Position numbers and translations under genes: made by a program
NCBI GenBank assembly: GCA_021186555.1
Contig: JAJKFL010000002.1
Location: forward strand, 27,444,001 to 27,508,000
Origin: Reticulitermes speratus
Lineage: Eukaryota > Arthropoda > Insecta > Blattodea > Rhinotermitidae
Direction of reading: 5' to 3'
Length of the DNA: 64,000 nt
Shown here: positions 58,125-64,000 of the stretch, one piece after another
Layout of the letters: the number at the start of each line of letters is the position of its first letter
Numbering within the stretch: position 1 is the first letter of the stretch
The notes under the pieces: generated by a model
Database searches by the model: none
Told to the model about the DNA's origin: nothing
Seen by the model: only the letters and a program-made list of their open reading frames with translations

Positions 58125-58430
58125 TCATTTAATGTCGGCACAGCTAATGTTCTGTATTTAACAGTAAGATATGACAACTTGTTTCGGCCCTCCTTCCAGG
58201 TCATAATCCAGTCACGGTATTACAAACGCGTTAGAGGAACCATCCACAGATACACAGAACACGAAATATACATTTGTGCTGCTGGGGGGTGACATCTCAA
58301 TGCATATTTTGTGTACCTTTATTAATATGTGTATTCCTCTAACGTGGTTTCAAAAACCTGACCTGATCAAGACCCGTAATCAGTGTCTAAACCTGTAGTC
58401 ATATCTTACTCTTAACGTAATGTTTTATTT
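58125..58430. mobile_element. nested palindromic element N
   Basis: Outer inverted ends are aacagtaagatatgacaact (left) and gtagtcatatcttactctta (right). An inner pair, cgcgttagaggaa (58227-58239) and ttcctctaacgtgg (58335-58348), is also inverted. On the minus strand of the left half, gacctggaaggagggccgaa is followed by acaagttgtcatatc. This has a GAAAC but not a clean CUGANGA. It may be a distant relative of the hammerhead-like family. Confidence 0.6.
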
Positions 58431-58434
58431 AAAT

Positions 58435-58540
58435 ATCCAGTTCGTACCGCGCAGAAAACGCCCTCCACCTCGGTTACAATACCCAATCTGTTAACGTTCA
58501 AAAACTTTACATTCTGCACGTATCTCAGAACAAAGAGCGA
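58435..58540 (-). repeat. interspersed repeat R, copy 2
   Basis: In plus-strand order: ccagttcgtaccgcgcag, aaaacgccctccacctcggt, tacaata and ctgttaacgtt match the complement of 9820-9912 in order. Confidence 0.6.
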
Positions 58541-58894
58541 CTTTGCCCTGTACAACATTAAGCCTGGGTACACAAACTAACCTCTGGGTTTTAAAAGGCT
58601 AAATACCCAAAGTTAGTTGCGTTGACATTATACGACAGTTTCGTACACGATACAACAGCTGACACGCAGCAACGGGTTGCTGTACCGAAGGGCGGCGGAG
58701 GGCGGGGAATAAAGTATAATTTTGCTTTTTTAAGAGTAATAAAACTCCGCCTGTCACATCAGGGAAGAACATAAGCTGAACAGGTGGTGAGAATATGTGG
58801 ATCTAACGTAAGAGGGACGAAGCAACAGGAGGCTGGAGAAAATAACTTAATGAGGAGCTCATGATTTTTACTTCACAACAAACATAATATAGTT
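58541..58894. other. no recognisable feature
   Basis: A short imperfect inverted repeat (aactaac...gggt) lies near 58573-58621. Otherwise nothing is recognised. Confidence 0.4.
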
Positions 58895-59215
58895 AGGGTG
58901 ATCAAATCAAGAAGCATGAGATAGGCGGGGAATATGGCACGCATAGGAAGGCGAAAATGCATTCAGAGTTTCGGTTGGGAACCTGAAGTAAATAAATTGG
59001 GAAATCTGGCGGCGATGGGAGGATAATAGTGAAATGGGTATTAAAGGAATAGAGTGGGAGGACGCGGACTGGATTCTTCTGGCTCATGAAAGGGACAACG
59101 GGTGGGATATTGTAAACTCGGTAAATGGGCCATCGGGTTCCATAAAATGCGGGGAATTTCTTGACTGCCTGGCTTTCCAAGAAGGGTTCTGCTCTTCGGA
59201 GTTAGTTAATTCTCT
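58895..59215 (+). mobile_element. LINE 3' end (family X), decayed copy
   Basis: IKSRSMR, stop, AGNMARIG is followed by a degraded middle. Then MGIKGIEWEDADWILLAHER, DNGWDIVNSVNGPSGSIKCG continues across the original stop into the 3' UTR. The UTR block tgcggggaatttcttgactg matches the 21256 copy. The 77-codon frame at 59034 is therefore LINE debris, not a gene. Confidence 0.75.
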
Positions 59216-60296
59216 CTACAGCTTTGCCACGTATCTTACAATGGTTTATACAGCGATGTGCTGGTGAGACACTCGGTTTTATTTCTGTGTAAAACTGAGG
59301 TTATTCAACATACACGAACTAATAGCAAATTCGCCATTCACATTTTAGAAACCCCCCCCCCCCCACACACACACACACAAAATTCCATGTAAATCCATTC
59401 TCAGTCGTTCTAAGACGAAAATATGGACTGACTTCCGGTACGATTAACCTCGTACTCTACCTTCATGGCTAATGGTTCATAACAAAGGCGCAACAGTTAC
59501 AAGCCGCAGAAACTACCCAAAACTGCTGGAAAAGGCCATTTTCACTTTATCCTGCCCGACCGAATGTTCTTATAACGGAAATAATAAAATTCAGTACAGT
59601 CGGGTCAAGCGACTAGCTCAACAGCGCAAAGCTTAAGCAACTGTTCTGGATAAATAGAATCGATATCGGGTATACGTTACTATACGACATGAATTTTATC
59701 TACAAATTTCACTGGTTCAGGTGGAAACACGGGACAATCATTAGGCGTTCTTTGCATAAGAGAGCGCCTTATGTGGAGACCACGTCAGTGCATCTGTGAC
59801 CTAACATCAGCGACTAAACCGTCTTTCGGAACAGGAGTTCTTCTCAAAAATTTGTCAAATAAGCACGAACTTCGTGAAAGTCGGTTAAGCGAGTCATACT
59901 TACGGGCGTACGTTCCAGATCTGTTGTCCCATTTGGGTGAAATTCAGTTTACACCTGTACATAATGCTGTTGAGCATTTGCGAATTCCGTAAAAACAGTG
60001 GCAGGGCAAGGCAGTCACTTTCTTATGGGTGCAAATGAAATTACATTTACGCTTGTACCGTAAAAACGTGCGATATTTTGAAAGTAAAGAGCGCCTTGGT
60101 AAAGCCTGTGTCCTAAGTCACGGAGCACACCATACGCAATCTCGTCACCTCAAGCGATGAACATCAGCTTGCACCTTTTTATACTCAGGACGTACTCGAC
60201 TCGACTCTCAGCCGAACCGCCTGGCCCATTCGCTCAAGCTTCTTGCAAATGCCTTTACCACTTCACTGTACGTAGTCATTCCAAGAAACAACTTAT
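59216..60296. other. no recognisable gene; C-run plus (AC)n at 59352-59378
   Basis: The simple repeat is 13 C residues followed by an AC repeat. An open frame of 73 codons at 59771-59992 has no motif I can name. Confidence 0.45.
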
Positions 60297-60490
60297 ACAG
60301 GTGCGAGATTTGAGATTCACACATCGGTGTTGCCTTCTGGGATATGATGCCGTGCCGTTCGGCGAATAGTTCACGACGTTTCGAAAGATCACAGTGCCTT
60401 CATATTCGGCGCCAAGAAGATTCTTCTTCCAATTACAGCGTCAAATCCCAGAAGACTTGAATCTTCAAAGTATACAATTGTCAAAGCATT
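60297..60490. mobile_element. hammerhead-like palindromic element, copy I
   Basis: The left end is gcgagatttgagattcacac and ccttctgggatatgatgccg. Then come cacgacgtttcgaaagatca and cttcatattcggcgccaag. The right end is gcgtcaaatcccagaagact, tgaatcttcaaag. On the minus strand the GAAACGTCGTG core is kept, and CTGAAGATGAAGG has become CCGAATATGAAGG. Confidence 0.65.
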
Positions 60491-60664
60491 AACAACGTAC
60501 AATTAACTCAATAGACACACGCCCTGCGAGCCAACATTACATGATCAGCCTTAAGACTGAAGTTCCTGAAATAATGCATGTGACACGTGACATTACCCAC
60601 TGTTTCAAACAAATCCTGTTTCCTGAACCATAAATTCATAGACCATTTCACAGTGTGAAAAGAC

Positions 60665-60790
60665 ATAACCCAGTGTTGCCAGGGCGACCGTGTTCGATTC
60701 CCGGACATGTGCGTGATTTTCGCTTCAAGGCAACGTTCAGACAATTTGGGACCCACTCAGCCTCCTAATCAACAGATAACGGCCGTTCTG
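60665..60790 (+). mobile_element. SINE family T, old copy 7
   Basis: accgtgttcgattcccggac (box B) is followed by gtgattttcgcttcaaggca, gggacccactcagcctccta and aacagataac. This parallels the T order (box B, ggaatttttcattgacat, gtcgactcagcctc, aacagaaatg) with heavy divergence. The 3' half is absent. Confidence 0.55.
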
Positions 60791-61077
60791 TCACGGATGG
60801 TAAACGAACGAAAAACAAATTAAGCTCCGTCTAATGCCAACCTTTACTTCATGCATATTCACCTACATGTCCCCACACAATTTGAGGGCGTGGTTATCGT
60901 GAATTCTTATACTGGGCGTTCGGTGTTAGATAACAATGTTCATACAAACACAATCCTTTGTGGCATGAAGTGTGGAGACCAGCATTTAATTACTCAAAGT
61001 TTATAAAAAATATATTTGTATTGGAGGCAGTTAATTAAGTCCTAATGTAAGTTTTTTGGTATTAATTGGCACACAAC
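60791..61077. other. no recognisable feature
   Basis: Nothing recognised. Confidence 0.4.
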
Positions 61078-61090
61078 ATAATTTTACAAT

Positions 61091-61505
61091 ATGTTCAATA
61101 AACACCAACTAATGCACATAAACCTTTTTCACAATAGTTTATTCTTAAAATTCCCCTATACGTATTTCGGTGGTTTAAACCACCATCTTCAGGGGGTCGT
61201 AGAGATTATTATGCATAGACCTTACAGTTATTACATATATGGTTATATTCATATATGTAGAATATGAGTGGTCTGATATTGTCCACTTCATACAGTATGT
61301 AAAATAAAATAAATTACTATAAAATGGATTAAAAAGTTGCTAAAATGATTACATAATTTGTAGTCAGCAAGAAAATTAGTGGCAGTTTGGCCTTGTAGTT
61401 CTTTGCAAGTTCATTTTAATTTGCAGTAAGGAGGTCGTCTGTATGTACTGGGTGAGCAGCGTGACGTCCGTGTCGTGTTGTTGCAGAGTGATGACTTGAC
61501 TTGAT
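61091..61505 (-). mobile_element. element L with intact hammerhead-like core and 13-bp flanking duplications
   Basis: Exact 13-bp direct repeats ataattttacaat at 61078-61090 and 61506-61518 flank 415 bp. On the minus strand near the 3' end the order is cccc-CTGAAGA (61192-61186)-t-ggtggttt/aaaccacc-GAAA (61068 side, 61168-61165)-tacgta-TA-gggg. The element then ends gtgcattagttggtgtttat. Element K ends with a matching gtgcattagttggtttaa. Both cores are complete in sequence. No protein is encoded. The structure suggests a small non-autonomous retroelement such as a retrozyme or Penelope-like derivative. Confidence 0.65.
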
Positions 61506-61665
61506 ATAATTTTACAATGTATGAGCTGCTAGGCCTAAGAACGATCAACTGGCGTGTTCGGTGAATGACATGATGTGGCTATGACTAACAGTAAGATAAT
61601 ATCCCAGGATTTGAACAGGACAGAAAAGCCCCTAAAAAAGTGACAGCCGGTCACCGGATACACTT

Positions 61666-61850
61666 ACTTACTCCACGGAGCAGAGTAATTCTTGAGAAGC
61701 TAACAGGTCGTCAGCTAGTCAAGAAATTCTCCGCGTTTTATGGAACCCGAAGGTTCATTACCGCAGTCACAAGAGCCCGCCACCTGTCCCTATCCTGAGC
61801 CATATCAATCCAGGCCACGCCGTGCCCTCCCATCCCACTTCTTGACAACG
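61666..61850 (-). mobile_element. LINE 3' end (family X), clean copy
   Basis: On the minus strand the frame reads [20 protein letters not shown], then MNLRVP and a stop. The 3' UTR (aatttcttgactagctgacg, acctgttagcttctcaagaa) reaches 61666. Unlike the 21256 copy, this end of the coding sequence is uninterrupted. It is truncated after about 35 codons. Confidence 0.8.
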
Positions 61851-61889
61851 GATACAAGCCGATAGCAATAAAAACGTGTCATCGCTCGA

Positions 61890-62075
61890 CCTACATCAGT
61901 TCAGTTAATGGAACGCAGTCAAGTTCACATCTTTACGTAATTCTTCAAGATGAGTTTTAATCTTATTTTGCCACCTACAAAAAAAACGACTCTTTCTCTC
62001 GTTTCAATTTTTCCATACGTTCTGTATGTCCCACCCATCTAACACTTGTTAGTGGTTTACCGACTTATTGGGCCC
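61890..62075 (-). mobile_element. LINE-like coding tail, unassigned family
   Basis: On the minus strand VRWVGHTERMEKLKREKES is followed by a frameshift at a T-run. It then reads RWQNKIKTHLEELRKDVNLT, AFH and a TAA (complement of 61905-61907). The RWVGHxERM and RWxxxIKTxLxEL pattern parallels the other LINE tails. It lies directly beside the family X copy in the same orientation, so the two may be parts of one older insertion or of two. Confidence 0.55.
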
Positions 62076-62129
62076 CCCTGTCAGTATCTGAAAAATAGAA
62101 GATTAATGGCAGATGAATGGATTATGAAT

Positions 62130-62260
62130 AGGGAGCACTGGTGGCAAGATAATGAGAAATGAAAACCTAAGCCCTCGCACCAAAACCTGTCACAGCGCTA
62201 CACTGTCACCACAAAGCCTACACGGACTGCGCTGGGATCGAACCCGCTTTAGTCACTCCA
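62130..62260 (-). mobile_element. tRNA-derived SINE, family U, copy 6
   Basis: In plus-strand order: aatgagaaatgaaaacctaa, cacagcgctacactgtcacc, acaaagcctacacggactgc and ctgggatcgaacccgc (box B complement). Decayed and truncated. Confidence 0.6.
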
Positions 62261-62336
62261 CTTACATTCTACAAACTGTGAACCTTCCGATTCTGCAATT
62301 CTTCCATTATTTTGTTACGTCACCTCTCTCAGGCCA

Positions 62337-62731
62337 GCACTGCGCTACAAGCCGGAAGGTCGGGGGGGTTCGATTCCCGATGGTGTCATTGGAATTTTTC
62401 ATTGACATAATCCTTTCAAAGAGAAGATACTGGCAATTGAAAGAGGAAGCACTAGATCGCACCCTGTGGAGATCTCGCTTTGGAAGAGACTACGGACCTG
62501 TCGTAAGACAGACTACAGAATGAATGAATAATCCTTTCGATCTCACTATGGCCCTGGGGTCGACTCAGCCTCTAACAGAAATGAGTACCAGGAATATTTC
62601 CTGGGGGTAAAGGCGGCCGGTGCGTAGGGCTGACAACCTTACCACCTTCATGTGTCGATTGTCTAGAAATCTGGGAGCCTCAACCTCCTGGAACACTAAG
62701 GGCCTGTCTAGGCCTGTAATGGGATTGCATT
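62337..62731 (+). mobile_element. SINE family T, copy 6, interrupted by a LINE tail
   Basis: It starts gcactgcgctacaagccgga inside the tRNA head, with box B gggttcgattcccgatggtg. The T body is split at cataatcctttc by the insertion at 62418-62527 and resumes gatctcactatggccctggg through gtaatgggattgcattacc. The flanks acctctctcaggcca (62322-62336) and acctccctcaggcca (62732-62746) are a 15-bp duplication with one change. Confidence 0.9.
62418..62527 (+). mobile_element. 110-bp LINE Q tail nested in a SINE, with 11-bp target duplication
   Basis: The frame reads KRRYWQLKEEALDRTLWRSR, then FGRDYGPVVRQTTE and a TGA, followed by an aatgaatga tail. ataatcctttc occurs on both sides, at 62407-62417 and 62528-62538. 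This is a severely 5'-truncated insertion with an undamaged reading frame up to its stop. Confidence 0.92.
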
Positions 62732-62746
62732 ACCTCCCTCAGGCCA

Positions 62747-63544
62747 ACTATTCTCTCTTTTATCATTCTTCAAATCTCTCAACCATGGTATGCAATAGCA
62801 CGTAATGACTACGCTCTCCGCTTACACGTGACTTTAGCAATCGGTACGACTATTCGGTTAACTCCAGTACGCTACACTGCAGACTAAAACTGCAAATTTA
62901 GACGGTGTGAAACAGGGGAGGCATCGAGTGGGTTCCACGAGTGCATTCTCACGTTCCATGCAGAGGAACATTTTGTCGACCAGAGCGTACAGCAAGATGC
63001 ACTGCAGCATCAGCTCGTGACTATCATAAACCCAGCAACCCACAATGAAGCAAAGCCTAAACATCTGGGTACAGCAAAGGTTCAGCCTGCGGATGGTTAG
63101 AACCATTACTCAAGGAAAATTTAGTCAGTTTATTCCATTCCCCAGCTAAAGAAATATACAAGAAGGGCGCGGTAACGAAGACAAGCATGCCTGGAAACAG
63201 ATGAGTTTGCATACGTTTCACCGACTTCATCATTGCAGTATTCACCAGGGTACGTCAAGGATAGCAGGCCTGCATATTTGAACATGGCAACAGAATTGTG
63301 CCCTGCATATAAAGTAAGTAGAGGTCACTTTCTTTCTCCGCAGTTCAAAACCAAGTCGATTATCGTAAGAATATGCAAGTAACAGAGAAAACTCGGATAC
63401 AGAGAAACTTGCCTCAAGGGTTTGAGGCCCTATGAGAAATGGTCCCTTAACAGTAAAATGCATTCAATGCAACTGTAATAAACACCGTAGCAAACGCCAC
63501 AGTAGCATAAGCACTATAAGTACATGGCCTTGCGCCGTTCAGTC
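62747..63544. other. no recognisable feature
   Basis: Nothing recognised here. Confidence 0.4.
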
Positions 63545-63765
63545 ACCACAGCGGTACGAGTTCACTCCTAGGCAGTCCGTAAGATATCTGTGTGGTAACA
63601 GTGGCGCTGGCACAGGTTTCTGCCCTGTCAACATCATTCTTCCCATGCTCTACGTCCATCTCCATCTTAATACTACTCTTATCAAAAGGACAAGCGGGCG
63701 AAGCCTTCAAACAAGACAACGCTCATTCGCATATCGGGAAGCATTGGTCAGAAATGTACCCTCAC
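63545..63765 (+). mobile_element. tRNA-derived SINE, family U, copy 7
   Basis: gtgtggtaacagtggcgctg, gcacaggtttctgccctgtc, catgctctacgtccatctcc, ctcttatcaaaaggacaagc and gggaagcattgg follow the order of the family body and 3' end in plus orientation. The head is decayed. Confidence 0.65.
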
Positions 63766-64000
63766 GCTATCTTAGTCTTCAAAGGTTAATATTCTACTGT
63801 ATTTTCTATTAGCACTTTGCTGTTACAATCTATATTCCTGCAGAAATAGACTTATGCTGTTAACAGAAGAGGAACACATTGGTCTATGAACACAGATTAG
63901 TGGAACTGTAAACAGTTTGTAACAAATACATAAAAACATTTATCCAGCGACTGGATTTCACATCATACGTAAATTGCAGAGTTTACAATTTGATAGTAAT
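63766..64000. other. no recognisable feature
   Basis: Nothing recognised to the end of the window. Confidence 0.4.

Noticed and set aside
59034-59267. 77-codon plus-strand frame with an acidic, folded-protein look
   Set aside because: It is the LINE X C-terminus read through its original stop into the 3' UTR.

Overview
The window reads as repeat-laden intergenic or intronic DNA from a large insect genome. Several repeats carry peptide shadows that I associate, from memory, with cockroach (Blattodea, Periplaneta-like) sequence. Examples are the FEVLTAVLLKIQ frame of a palindromic element, the [12 protein letters not shown] and KEEALDRTLWR tails of non-LTR retrotransposons, and the [13 protein letters not shown] shadow of a tRNA-derived SINE. 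There is no bacterial signal: no operons, ribosome binding sites or CRISPR array. None of the open frames up to 161 codons looks like a real host gene. Species assignment is inference.

Layout. Region 1-9.8 kb is mostly unrecognised DNA with a SINE remnant (0.6 kb), a 150-bp repeat (2.2 kb), a hammerhead-like palindrome (4.0 kb), a LINE tail (4.6 kb), a minisatellite (7.8 kb) and a poly-G run (8.1 kb). Region 9.8-18.5 kb is dense: SINEs, two LINE tails, a 204-bp near-perfect palindrome (11.5 kb), a transposase remnant (15 kb), a 553-bp inverted-repeat element with a hammerhead-like core (17.6-18.2 kb) and a SINE with clear target duplications (18.3 kb). Region 18.5-25 kb holds LINE remnants and the only host-gene-like signal: a CpG-rich stretch with an arthropod-type initiator and a candidate first exon on the minus strand (24.56-24.88 kb). 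Region 25-38.2 kb holds two palindromic elements, a 500-bp direct repeat pair, a PIF/Harbinger-like transposon with a SINE nested in it (32.1-33.1 kb) and an intact SINE with a 17-bp duplication (30.3 kb). Region 38.2-64 kb is largely SINEs of several families, five LINE fragments in all, a Tigger-like MITE (50.1 kb), and a second hammerhead-like element flanked by 13-bp direct repeats (61.1-61.5 kb).

How the pieces relate. Autonomous LINEs survive only as 3' coding tails, which is what 5'-truncated target-primed insertion leaves. The SINEs probably depended on such LINEs. One SINE family has 8-11-bp duplications and another 13-17-bp, so they may use different partners. The most interesting signal is a set of elements sharing the architecture cccc-CUGANGA-U-stem II-GAAA-short palindrome-UH-gggg. 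They resemble hammerhead ribozymes of Penelope-like elements and retrozymes. Many occur as inverted dimers.
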